DNA of 64,000 nucleotides from Sphingomonas sabuli (GTDB taxonomy: Bacteria; Pseudomonadota; Alphaproteobacteria; Sphingomonadales; Sphingomonadaceae): NCBI RefSeq assembly GCF_014352855.1, contig NZ_CP060697.1, positions 806,001 to 870,000 of the forward strand, read 5' to 3'. The notes beneath the pieces were generated by a model. That model did not search any database. It was not told where the DNA came from and saw nothing but the letters and a program-made list of their open reading frames with translations. The position numbers and the translations under genes were made by a program. Positions 46,750 through 57,813 of this stretch are shown one piece after another (position 1 is the first letter of the stretch; each line of letters opens with the position of its first letter).

Positions 46750-48089
46750 GCCGCCTGCGGTCCTGGATCGTCCCCGCCTACCTGTTGCTGGCGATTATCC
46801 TCGGCGGCAGCGCGCAGGGCGTATGGGGCAACCTTGCCCTGCAACTGATCGGCATCGCGCTGATCGGTTTCTGCGCCGCATTCCAGCCCGCGCCCTCCGG
46901 CCCGTGGCTGGCGCGTTTGCCCGTAATGCTATTGATGGCCGCGCTTGTAGTAATCGCCGTGCAACTGGTGCCGCTGCCGCCCGGCGTATGGACCGGCCTC
47001 CCCGGCCGCGGTGCCATCGTCGAGGGCTTCCGCGTCCTTGGCCAGCCGCTGCCCTCGCTGCCCCTGTCGCTGGCGCCCTACCAGACGCTGGTCACCGCTT
47101 TCTGGCTGATCCCGCCGATCGCCGTATTCGTCGGCGTCCGCAACCTCGCCCCGGAACCGCGGCGCATTGCCATCGCCATCGTCGGCGGGACGGTGCTCGC
47201 CATCCTGCTCGGCGCCGTGCAGGCCGGCGGCGGCGAAGGCGGCCCAGCTTATCCCTATGCCAACAGCAGCGTGGGCGCGGTCGGTTTCTTCGCCAACCGC
47301 AATCACATGGCGACCTTGCTGCTGGTCGCGATCCCCGCCGGCGCGGCACTGCTTGGCACCAGCAAGTCCGATCGCCGGTCCAGCGCCGGGCGGTACGGGA
47401 TCGGTATCGCCCTGCTTCTGCTGCTGCTCGTCGCGATCGCGCTCAACGGGTCGCTGGCCGTCTATCTGCTGGCCCTGCCGATCCTGCTGGCCAGCGTGAC
47501 CCTGCTTCCCGCCGCGGCGGCGTGGCGGCGCTTTGCGTTACCCGTCACCGCCGTCGCGCTCGTCGCCGGTATCGCGGTGCTCGCCACGCGACCGGTGTCC
47601 GTCCTGCAGGACCGCGAGACCAGCCGTTCGGTCGATTCCCGAAGCCAGATCTGGGCCACGACCAACCGCGCCATCGCCGACAGCTTTCCCGCCGGAACGG
47701 GCCTCGGCACCTTCGAGCAGGTCTACCGGCAATATGAAGACCCGGCCCAGGTCACCCCCAGCTACGTCAACCACGCCCACAACGATTATCTCGAACTAGT
47801 GCTGGAACTAGGCCTGGCCGGGCTGATCCTAATGGCCGTGTTCGTCGGCTGGTGGGCATTCGCGTCCGTCCGGGTGTGGACGTCGCAGCTGAGCGCGCCC
47901 TTCGCCCGGGCTGCGACCATCGCGTCGGCCGCGATCCTCGTGCACAGCGTGGTCGATTTCCCCGCGCGGACCGCGGCCATCGCCTGCATCCTTGCCGCCT
48001 GCATCGCCCTGATCGCCGGCCAGTTCCGCCCGGCCGCTACCGCTCAACCCGGCCAGCGCCGGTCCGCCCGCCACGTCTCGCTCGGTTGA
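46746..48089 (+). CDS. O-antigen ligase/polymerase (Wzy/WaaL) family membrane protein
   Basis: 447 residues with about ten to twelve membrane helices. The large periplasmic loop has 'SVGAVGFFANRNHMATLLLV' and 'SYVNHAHNDYLELVLELG', the HNxxL-type motif of the Wzy_C/O-antigen ligase family. Members polymerise or ligate lipid-linked glycans; with the tyrosine co-polymerase two genes upstream, a polymerase is more likely than a ligase. Coupled to the preceding gene by ATGA. No glycosyltransferases are adjacent. Confidence 0.88.
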   Translation: MSRLRSWIVPAYLLLAIILGGSAQGVWGNLALQLIGIALIGFCAAFQPAPSGPWLARLPVMLLMAALVVIAVQLVPLPPGVWTGLPGRGAIVEGFRVLGQPLPSLPLSLAPYQTLVTAFWLIPPIAVFVGVRNLAPEPRRIAIAIVGGTVLAILLGAVQAGGGEGGPAYPYANSSVGAVGFFANRNHMATLLLVAIPAGAALLGTSKSDRRSSAGRYGIGIALLLLLLVAIALNGSLAVYLLALPILLASVTLLPAAAAWRRFALPVTAVALVAGIAVLATRPVSVLQDRETSRSVDSRSQIWATTNRAIADSFPAGTGLGTFEQVYRQYEDPAQVTPSYVNHAHNDYLELVLELGLAGLILMAVFVGWWAFASVRVWTSQLSAPFARAATIASAAILVHSVVDFPARTAAIACILAACIALIAGQFRPAATAQPGQRRSARHVSLG

Positions 48090-48093
48090 CGCG

Positions 48094-48525
48094 GTGCGCG
48101 TCTTCACCATCGGCTACGAAGGCGTAACGCAGGACGAATTCGTCGGCGCGCTGCAACAGGCGGGCGTGGAACGGGTGATCGACGTCCGCGCCGTTCCCAA
48201 TTCCCGCCGGCCCGGCTTTTCGAAAACCCCGCTGCGCAACGCGCTGGCGGAAGCGGGGATCGACTACGTCCACCTGCGCGCGCTGGGAACGCCGGCGGAC
48301 GGCCGCGCCGCCGCCCGTGCCGGCCGCCACGATGAGCTCGAACGCATTTACGCGGGCCAGCTCGAACTGCCCGAAGCGATCGCCCAGAGCGCGCAGATGA
48401 TCGAACTGGCGCGGGAAAAGCCCAGCGCGTTGCTCTGCTTCGAACGCGATCCCGGCGGCTGCCACCGCACCTTGTTGCTCGACGCAGCAGCGCCGGACGC
48501 GGAGGTGATCGACCTGTTCGCCTAG
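48094..48525 (+). CDS. DUF488 family protein
   Basis: 143 residues from a GTG five bases after the ligase stop. It contains 'TIGYEGVTQDEFVGALQQAG', 'VIDVRAVPNSRRPGFSKTPL' and the C-terminal 'LLCFERDPGGCHRTLL', the conserved pattern of DUF488, whose cysteine and histidine residues suggest a metal or nucleotide-related enzyme of unknown reaction. Probably read from the polysaccharide operon by position only. Confidence 0.88.
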   Translation: MRVFTIGYEGVTQDEFVGALQQAGVERVIDVRAVPNSRRPGFSKTPLRNALAEAGIDYVHLRALGTPADGRAAARAGRHDELERIYAGQLELPEAIAQSAQMIELAREKPSALLCFERDPGGCHRTLLLDAAAPDAEVIDLFA

Positions 48526-48529
48526 GCCG

Positions 48530-48985
48530 TCAGGCCGGCGGCGCGGCCTCGCCTGCCAGCAATTCCTCGATGTCGGAGATCGGCCGGTCGGTCATCTCCT
48601 TGTTGACCGTCTTGACGATCCGCTTCTCGGTTTCCTTGTGCAATTCCTTGCGCAGCACGCCCAGCGCCTTGGGCGGCAGAATGATCACCAGCTCTTCGAA
48701 ATCGTTGCTCAACGCCCGCTTGTTCAGCTCAGCGGCCGCCTGCTTGACCCAGCGGTCCTCGCCCTGCTGGTGGAAATCCGTTTCCTCCATCGTGTCGCGG
48801 CCGCTGCCCGCGCGCGAACCCTGCACGCCGGGTGCGTCGGTCTTGAGATCGCGGTCCATCGCGTCCTCGCGCTGGTCATGCGATTCGGTGCGCAGGTCGA
48901 GGATTTCGGCATCCCCCTTGTTGCGCAGGAACAGCATCTTTTTCCCGTCACCGACGAATACGAGCGCTCCGTTGCGGATGGCCAT
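48530..48985 (-). CDS. Host attachment (baeRF-like) family protein
   Basis: 151 residues: 'MAIRNGALVFVGDGKKMLFL', 'RWVKQAAAELNKRALSNDFE', 'LVIILPPKALGVLRKELHKE' and 'IVKTVNKEMTDRPISDIEEL', the pattern of proteins first described as required for Agrobacterium attachment to host cells and related to eRF1-like domains. Cytosolic; biochemical role unknown. GGGAG lies ten bases upstream of the ATG at 48985. Confidence 0.85.
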   Translation of the reverse strand: MAIRNGALVFVGDGKKMLFLRNKGDAEILDLRTESHDQREDAMDRDLKTDAPGVQGSRAGSGRDTMEETDFHQQGEDRWVKQAAAELNKRALSNDFEELVIILPPKALGVLRKELHKETEKRIVKTVNKEMTDRPISDIEELLAGEAAPPA

Positions 48986-49056
48986 GTGCGAAAATCTCCC
49001 AGTGAAGTGTGTGCCAAGCCAACGCCGCCTGCCGGTCCGGCGTTCCCCACGCCACC

Positions 49057-50199
49057 CTATCCAGCGAACGGTTCGCGGGCCGGGGCCCGGCCAAACCGCC
49101 GGGGACGCATTTCGACATGGCGCCGCGTCGGGCGAACGCCCGCATTCTCGATGGAGGTGCGCGGCACCTGGGCGCGGACCGACACGGGCAGCACATCGAG
49201 TAGTGCCTTGCGCAGCGTCTGCCATCGCAATCCCAGCACCAGCAGCAAGCCGCCCACCGTCGCCATCGCCAGCGGCAAAATGCCGGTAATGCTGACCATC
49301 GCGACGAACGCCTGGTACATGGTAGCGAAAATAAGCGACCGTCGGTCGATGACCAGCGACAGCAGCAGGCACGCCGCGAAGAAGCCAAGGAACGGCAGCG
49401 CCGCGGGCCCCGAAACGTCCGGGTGCTCGGCGATGTAGAGCCGCATCCATCCGGCCGCGTCGCCGGGCGAACCGAGCATCAATTTGAGCACCGCGCCGGA
49501 GATGAAGAAGCCCGCGGCGACATGGCACCAGAAGGCGACCCGGCTGCGCACGGTTTCGCGGCGGATGTCGGTCAGGTCCCACCACAGGGCGACGCCAAGA
49601 AGGACGACGCCCCAGCCAAGCGTGACGAGGTTGACCAGCACGTTCGACGGGTCGGTCATGACCAGCCGAAGCAGGCTGGTGGCAAGGTTGAGCGACGCGA
49701 CCCAGCCCGCGGCGACGGCCATCGGCAGGCGCGCCCAGCGCCACCACAACCAACAGCCAAAGGTGACGATCAGCCCGACCAGCCACAATCCGGACGCATC
49801 GGTCAGCGCGTCGCGGCCTTCGAAAACCCTGCTTGAAAATCCGAAGGCCGCGTACAGTGCCATCAGGCTCAGCAGGACGGCGAAGAAAAAGAAGATCACG
49901 TGAGCCGTCGCAGCTCGCCCGCGCTCGATTGTGTGTCGGCGGCTCATCCAGAAAAGGAAAGCCATCAGCCCCAACGCGATCGGCGGGACCATGCCGATCA
50001 TGGCAATCCCGGCGAGCATCAAAACGCCGAGCCCGGCCGCGATCATGATGTCGGCCAAGCTGGTCGGCACCTCGACCCGCTCCATCGTCGCGGCACTGGC
50101 GCCGGTCTGCCGCGCGTCGAGGTTGCGCAGAGCCGTGGCCTGGTCTTCGCCGATGATCCCCGTCCGGACGGCGGTTTCAATGTCCACGTGCTCGCGCAT
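49057..50199 (-). CDS. Multi-pass membrane protein of unknown function
   Basis: 380 residues. A soluble N-terminus (1-45, with a short helical motif 'AVRTGIIGEDQATALRNL' like the N-terminal region of DUF2157 proteins) is followed by about ten membrane helices. The C-terminal tail is basic (Arg/Pro). No transporter signature is seen. It lies upstream of the host-attachment gene on the same strand with 71 bp between. Confidence 0.7.
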   Translation of the reverse strand: MREHVDIETAVRTGIIGEDQATALRNLDARQTGASAATMERVEVPTSLADIMIAAGLGVLMLAGIAMIGMVPPIALGLMAFLFWMSRRHTIERGRAATAHVIFFFFAVLLSLMALYAAFGFSSRVFEGRDALTDASGLWLVGLIVTFGCWLWWRWARLPMAVAAGWVASLNLATSLLRLVMTDPSNVLVNLVTLGWGVVLLGVALWWDLTDIRRETVRSRVAFWCHVAAGFFISGAVLKLMLGSPGDAAGWMRLYIAEHPDVSGPAALPFLGFFAACLLLSLVIDRRSLIFATMYQAFVAMVSITGILPLAMATVGGLLLVLGLRWQTLRKALLDVLPVSVRAQVPRTSIENAGVRPTRRHVEMRPRRFGRAPAREPFAG

Positions 50200-50244
50200 G
50201 CCATCGAAACGATAGCGGACCGGCGGCTACCGAAGGATTAAGAC

Positions 50245-53019
<2,775 letters not shown>

Positions 53020-53369
53020 GGCTTTTCCTATCTGTTCACATGATTACGCAAGGCGGGCGACGACCGCGGACCGGCGGCCGTTCCCATTCCCGGACAACCT
53101 AGCCGATGATGGTGCCGGGCGCCACCCCGCGCACGCGCGCCTGCGCGTATACGCGCGCGAGAACGCCCGACTTTTCCCCAACGAATTTTAGGCGATTTCG
53201 CCAATTCGGCGGGACCTGCCCGCGCGCGCATTTCGGCGGCGTGTTCAATTCGGATACGTCGCTGTCCCGTTTCGGGATAGTTAACGAATAGTCACTTTTT
53301 CCGCTGCCCCCTTGGCATAGAGCAAGCGTTGGACAGCCACGTTCAAAGACTTGCCGCGAAAGATCCCGT
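53020..53369. other. Divergent promoter region between gyrA and the kinase-like gene
   Basis: 350 bp without a gene. It contains a perfect 14-bp palindrome GCGCGTATACGCGC at 53143-53156, about 125 bp upstream of gyrA, and a small hairpin (CCCGTTTCGGG). Near 53280 the DNA is locally AT-richer (GTTAACGAATAGTCA), a likely promoter zone for the rightward gene. No small ORF is convincing. Confidence 0.5.
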
Positions 53370-54851
53370 TTGCGTTTCGACGATCGCCTTTACACCGTGC
53401 TGGCGCAACAGCCGACGACAGCCCACGACCGTGCCGTGCGCTGGCGCCAGCTGGTCGAGCTCGTCGCGCGCAGCCCGGCCAATGGCGACGACGCCCTGGT
53501 CCGGCAGGCGATCGACGCCATTGCCGCCGACCGCGCCTCGATCGACGACCGCGTCCGCATTGCCGCCGCCCTCGCGGTCGCGGCCTTGCCCCTGCCCGAA
53601 CGGCTGGTGTCGGCCTTTGCCGCGGACACCCTTGCCGTCGCCGCGCCGGTCCTTGCCAGCGCCCGCCTGACCGCGTCGGAATGGAAACAAGTCGCCGGCG
53701 CCGCGAGCGAGGAATGCCGCGGCTTCATCGCCGCGATGCGCTCGGAACAGCCGCAGCAGCCCGCGCCGCCCGCACTCGAACCTGACCAGCCCGCCGAACC
53801 GGCGCAATCCGACTTGATTCCGTCGATCAGCGAGGTGGTCGCGCGCATCGAACGGATCCGCCACGCCCGCGACGAGGAAGACGCCGCGCCGATCGAAGCG
53901 CCCGATGGCGCGCCGCCGCAGCTGTTCCGCTGGGAATGCAACGAGGCGGGCGAGATCGACTGGGTCGACGGCGCTCCGCGCGGCGCGCTGGTCGGCCAAT
54001 CCATCGCCCACGTCGGCGCCGGCATCGACAAGGTCGTCGAACGCGCGTTCGGGTCGCGCGCGCCGTTCCAGGACGGCCTGCTCGAACTGCCGGCCGACGC
54101 CACCGTCGGCGGCACCTGGAAGATCAGCGGCGTGCCCGCCTTCGACCGCGCCAGCGGCCGCTTTGCCGGCTATCGCGGTCTGGCCGAACGCGCCGACGCC
54201 GACAGCCTTGCCGCGCACGCACCGACCTCGATGCGCGAACTGGCCCATGAAATCCGCACTCCGCTGAATGCCATCATCGGCTTCGCGGAGATGATCACCG
54301 GCGAATATCTGGGCCCGGCCGGCGACCGCTACCGCGCCCGCGCCGCCGACATCGTCGGCCAGGCGCGACTGCTGCTGACCGCGGTCGAGGATCTCGACTT
54401 CGCCGCCCGCCTGGGCTCCGGCAACGGCAGCGAGCGGACCCGCTTCAACCTTGGCACGCTGGTCGAAGACAGCAGCCCGGCGCTGCGCGAGATGGCCGAG
54501 GCCCGCGGCGCCACGCTGGATGCCGCGCGTTCGACCCGCGACCTGACCGTCAGCTTCCACCCCGAACTGGCGCGGCGGCTGGTCACGCGGATGTGCGGCG
54601 TCGCCATCGATGCTGCCGAAGAGGGCGAAGTGTTGCGCTTGTCGGTCGACGACCGCGACACCTGCTGCCGCGTGTCCATTTCCCGCCCGCGGGCGCTTCG
54701 CGGCGTGTCCGATGCCGACCTTCTGGGGACCGGCGACGACACGTTCGGCAAGGGCTTCGCGCTGCGCCTCGTGCGCGGGCTGGCCAGGGCCGCGGGCGCG
54801 TCGCTGGTGCTCGCGTCGGATGCCTTCATCCTCGAATTGCCGCGCGACTGA
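53370..54851 (+). CDS. PAS/HisKA sensor histidine kinase-like protein with degenerate ATPase domain
   Basis: 493 residues. Residues 30-125 are helical repeats similar to DUF2336/HEAT-like regions ('FAADTLAVAAPVLASARLT'). A Pro-rich linker follows, then a PAS-like domain (about 185-275) and a HisKA helix with His293 in 'RELAHEIRTPLNAIIGFAEM'. The C-terminal HATPase-like segment keeps a G2-like 'GKGFALRLVRGLARAAGA' but shows no N-box asparagine and no DxGxG G1 box. It may be a pseudokinase or phosphotransfer partner. No membrane segment. The start is TTG at 53370 with a weak ribosome-binding site. Confidence 0.8.
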   Translation: MRFDDRLYTVLAQQPTTAHDRAVRWRQLVELVARSPANGDDALVRQAIDAIAADRASIDDRVRIAAALAVAALPLPERLVSAFAADTLAVAAPVLASARLTASEWKQVAGAASEECRGFIAAMRSEQPQQPAPPALEPDQPAEPAQSDLIPSISEVVARIERIRHARDEEDAAPIEAPDGAPPQLFRWECNEAGEIDWVDGAPRGALVGQSIAHVGAGIDKVVERAFGSRAPFQDGLLELPADATVGGTWKISGVPAFDRASGRFAGYRGLAERADADSLAAHAPTSMRELAHEIRTPLNAIIGFAEMITGEYLGPAGDRYRARAADIVGQARLLLTAVEDLDFAARLGSGNGSERTRFNLGTLVEDSSPALREMAEARGATLDAARSTRDLTVSFHPELARRLVTRMCGVAIDAAEEGEVLRLSVDDRDTCCRVSISRPRALRGVSDADLLGTGDDTFGKGFALRLVRGLARAAGASLVLASDAFILELPRD

Positions 54852-54903
54852 TCCGGCTTGGCGCGCGCGGCGCCAGCCTCTATCGCTGCGGGCCTCCGGG
54901 CTG

Positions 54904-54978
54904 GGGCCTGTAGCTCAACGGTAGAGCCGGCCGCTCATAACGGCTAGGTTGGGGGTTCGAATCCCTCCGGGCCCACCA
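54904..54978 (+). tRNA. tRNA with CAU anticodon (elongator Met or Ile2)
   Basis: Cloverleaf: acceptor GGGCCTG/CGGGCCC, D-arm GCTC/GAGC, anticodon stem GGCCG/CGGCT with loop CTCATAA, T-arm with TTCGAAT, encoded CCA. G1-C72 pairing rules out initiator tRNA. C4-G69 and C5-G68 are the pairs recognised by TilS, so it may be tRNA-Ile2, whose C34 becomes lysidine and reads AUA. A GC-rich hairpin lies just downstream. Confidence 0.92.
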
Positions 54979-55037
54979 CCCGCACCGGCGCGTGCCGGGT
55001 TTCCAAAGCGCCGGGCCGCGTCTAAGCGCGCGGACGT

Positions 55038-55083
<46 letters not shown>

Positions 55084-55203
55084 ACGGCGCTCGAAAAAGG
55101 CAGCTGTTCTAAGCATTTGCGGAAAGAGCCGCTCCGGGTCCGTGGATATTCCGTGAAACTGGCGCTTAAATGGGTCAGCTTTGGCCGGAACGCGGACCTT
55201 GGG

Positions 55204-55656
55204 CTAACCCCTGGTAACAGCCTTACGGATGGCAGAAGGCACTCGGACCAATGCCAGCAAGATGTTCATGCCGTAGAGCCAAGCGAATGCCCCAGCCGCG
55301 AACTTAAGCCCTCCAGAAAGGCCGTCGTCAGCAAGCCCGAAGAAGAACGCAGTGAAGGCGGCGAACAAGCAGAAAACCATGCCGTGAAGGCTGCGCACGT
55401 CGTAGCGCAACCTTCGCTCGTGCAGGCTTTGCTCAATCCAGAACCGACCACGGTCGTAAATCACCATTGCGAGCCAGTTCGGTCCAAACGGGTTGCTCCA
55501 CAAGGGGTCGTCGAAAATAAGATAATCTGAACCGCGCTCGCTCACGCTTTTCCGTTGCCTCTCCAGTAACTGTTCTACGCGGTCGAGCGCGGCTGCATTC
55601 GGGCCGACGCTGTCGAGCGCGACGGAACCGCGCAAGTGCCAAAGAAGGTCCAACAT
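55204..55656 (-). CDS. Hypothetical membrane protein inside the tRNA-Pro insert
   Basis: 150 residues. A soluble half with 'FDDPLWSNPFGPNWLAMVIYD' and 'RYDVRSLHGMVFCL' is followed by two membrane helices (about 92-110 and 118-140, 'GAFAWLYGMNILLALV'). No recognised domain. I chose the ATG at 55656; a TTG three codons upstream is possible. It is the only convincing gene between the two tRNA-Pro copies and is likely horizontally acquired cargo. Confidence 0.6.
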   Translation of the reverse strand: MLDLLWHLRGSVALDSVGPNAAALDRVEQLLERQRKSVSERGSDYLIFDDPLWSNPFGPNWLAMVIYDRGRFWIEQSLHERRLRYDVRSLHGMVFCLFAAFTAFFFGLADDGLSGGLKFAAGAFAWLYGMNILLALVRVPSAIRKAVTRG

Positions 55657-55959
55657 CCGCGACAATGGCTACGGCGGCTGTCGAATGTTCGCAATGGATT
55701 AAGCCGACGCATACTTCGCGCGCCTTCACCTGCTGCTCCGCACGCTTTTGGGCAGCGCGCGCGGGATCCGTGGTCTCCGCGATTAAGGCGATGGTTTCGG
55801 TGTCATCCGGCGCAGACTCTTCGTATCTCATGCCCGCATTTACAACGGAGCGCTCTGTGCGGAGTCCGTGGATACTGTGACGCGCTCGGTCCAAATCGGT
55901 CGAGCGGCGTCATGGTCGATTGCTTCGAATCCGTTAGAAATCTAAGGGCTTCGAGAAGT
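55657..55959. other. Gene-poor stretch before tRNA-Pro
   Basis: 303 bp. On the minus strand an ATG at 55831 opens a frame with a protein-like beginning ([19 protein letters not shown]...) that soon becomes arginine-rich and overlaps the preceding gene; it may be a decayed or frameshifted ORF. A motif GTCCGTGGATA near 55868 is also present near 55138. Nothing else is recognised. Confidence 0.35.
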
Positions 55960-56036
<77 letters not shown>

Positions 56037-56097
56037 ATCCATTGCACGACATCGCGCTGGCGTTGCCCGCCCGGGCATCCGCGCCGCCGCGCTTCGC

Positions 56098-56367
56098 TTA
56101 CTGCTGGTTGGCGTCCGCGGTCGTGTCGTTGTCGTTGGCGTTGGTGTCGACGTCGATGTCGACATCGGTGTTGCGGACCGCGCCGGCCGCGTCTTCGGCG
56201 ACGTTGCCGATCGCCTCGCCTGCGTTTTCGGCGGCGGCGCCCATGTCGGCAGTAACCTCTTCCATCTCGTTCTGGTCGTACTGGACGGTCACTTCGTCAT
56301 TGGTGGCATCGTTGTTGACGCTGCACGCGGCGGTGAACAGCAAGGGCATGGCAAGCAACAAACGCAT
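56098..56367 (-). CDS. Small acidic lipoprotein
   Basis: 89 residues. Signal peptide with lipobox 'FTAAC', then an acidic, Asn/Asp/Ala-rich, low-complexity mature part ('[17 protein letters not shown]', '[15 protein letters not shown]'). Entericidin-like small lipoproteins have similar size and composition. AGGGAG seven bases before the ATG supports translation. It is 23 bp downstream of the M28 peptidase stop on the same strand. Function unknown. Confidence 0.7.
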   Translation of the reverse strand: MRLLLAMPLLFTAACSVNNDATNDEVTVQYDQNEMEEVTADMGAAAENAGEAIGNVAEDAAGAVRNTDVDIDVDTNANDNDTTADANQQ

Positions 56368-56390
56368 TTCAATCTCCCTGATTTGATATC

Positions 56391-57758
56391 CTAACGCCCG
56401 CGGGGCCGTTTCGGCTCCGCATTGACCGGCCCGGCCAGCACGGCAAGCATCGCGGTCCACGCGGCGACGTTCTGCCGCAGCGCGTCCTTGTCGACCTTGT
56501 CCAGCGTGTCGTCGGGCGTGTGGTGGTAATCGAAATAATAGGTGCCGTCCTGGCTCAACCCTACACCGGGGGCGCCGGCTTCCAGCATCGGCCCGATGTC
56601 GGATCCTTCCGCCTTGTCGGTCGGCCCCGGCACGATGCCGAGCGGCGCCAGCGCGGCCTGCAGCGCCCGCGCCTCCGCGTCGCGCTCCTTGCCCAGCTTG
56701 CTTGTCACCTGCCAGATGCGGCCGGCGCCGAAATCGCTCTCGGCCAGCGCATAATGCGGCTCGGTATGCGCCTTTTGATAGGCGAGGCCGCCGAACAGGC
56801 CGGTCTCCTCCGCGCCGAACCAGACGACGCGGATCGTGCGCAGCGGCTGGCCCGCGTCCATGATCCGCTTGGCCGCTGCCGCGGCGATGGCGACCCCCGA
56901 CGCATCGTCGATCGCGCCCGTGCCCTGGTCCCAGCTGTCGAGATGCCCGGCGACCAGCACCGGCGGCAGCGACGGGTCGCGCCCCGGTACTTCGGCGATG
57001 ACGTTGCCGGACTGGCCGCGGCCGGTCTGAGAGACCAGCACCAGCCGCATCGTCACCGGGCGACCGCGCTTCAGGATGCGCTGCAATTGCTCGGCGTCGG
57101 GCAGGCTGAGCGCGCCGGCCGGGATCGGCCGCACCCCGTCGGGGAACTGCATCGTGCCGGTATGCGGGTTGCGGTGATAATCGGTGCCGATGGAGCGAAC
57201 GACGATGCCGATCGCGCCCTTGGCGCTGGCAATGCCCGGCCCCTGCCGCCGCGGCCCGCCGAAATAACCATAGCCCGATCCGTCCATCGTCCGCGGCATG
57301 GCGTGTGACACGAACACGATCTTGCCGCGCACCGCCGCTTCGGGCGCGGCCTCCAGCTCGGCCAGCGAATCGAACCCGACGACGTCGCCGGTAATGCCTT
57401 GCGGACCAGTCGACGCGCTGTTGCCAAGCGCCGCGACCACCAGCGGCTGCGGAAACGGCGCGACGATTTCCGCGCTTTCGAACCCCCGCGTCCACACCGG
57501 CAGCTCGAACGGCTCGATGCGCACGTTGGCAAAACCCATCGCGGTCAGCCGCGCAACCGCCCAGGCCCGCGCCCGCGCCTCCGCTTCGGTCCCTGCAAGC
57601 CGCGGCCCGACCTCGGTCGTCAGCCCTTCGGTGATGTCCCAGGCATAATCGTCCGCCAGCGCCGCGTCGCGCAGCTGCGCCACTCGCGCGGGGACGGTCT
57701 GGGCGGCGGCGGGAACGGCGATCGCGGCGGCAAGGCCAAGCAGGAAAAGGCGCGTCAT
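56391..57758 (-). CDS. Secreted M28-family zinc aminopeptidase
   Basis: 455 residues with a Sec signal (cleavage near 'VPAAAQ'). A PA-domain-like insert (about 110-240) precedes the M28 catalytic core: His in 'LVAGHLDSWDQGTGAIDDASG', Glu-Glu in 'WFGAEETGLFGG', Asp in 'EGSDIGPM' and His in 'FDYHHTPDDT'. These are the full dinuclear zinc ligand set. Likely a periplasmic or extracellular aminopeptidase or carboxypeptidase of the Q family. Confidence 0.9.
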   Translation of the reverse strand: MTRLFLLGLAAAIAVPAAAQTVPARVAQLRDAALADDYAWDITEGLTTEVGPRLAGTEAEARARAWAVARLTAMGFANVRIEPFELPVWTRGFESAEIVAPFPQPLVVAALGNSASTGPQGITGDVVGFDSLAELEAAPEAAVRGKIVFVSHAMPRTMDGSGYGYFGGPRRQGPGIASAKGAIGIVVRSIGTDYHRNPHTGTMQFPDGVRPIPAGALSLPDAEQLQRILKRGRPVTMRLVLVSQTGRGQSGNVIAEVPGRDPSLPPVLVAGHLDSWDQGTGAIDDASGVAIAAAAAKRIMDAGQPLRTIRVVWFGAEETGLFGGLAYQKAHTEPHYALAESDFGAGRIWQVTSKLGKERDAEARALQAALAPLGIVPGPTDKAEGSDIGPMLEAGAPGVGLSQDGTYYFDYHHTPDDTLDKVDKDALRQNVAAWTAMLAVLAGPVNAEPKRPRGR

Positions 57759-57813
57759 GCCCTTGCCTAGCGAACCGCTTGCGCCGCCGCCACCGGCTTT
57801 CGCCGCGATCCGG

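Noticed and set aside
54904..54978. Initiator tRNA-fMet
   Set aside because: A paired G1-C72 is present, whereas initiator tRNAs have an unpaired first position.
55433..55831. Minus-strand frame [10 protein letters not shown]... overlapping the insert's membrane-protein gene
   Set aside because: Only the first 60 codons look protein-like; the rest is an Arg-rich shadow. Could be a frameshifted remnant, so it is noted but not called.
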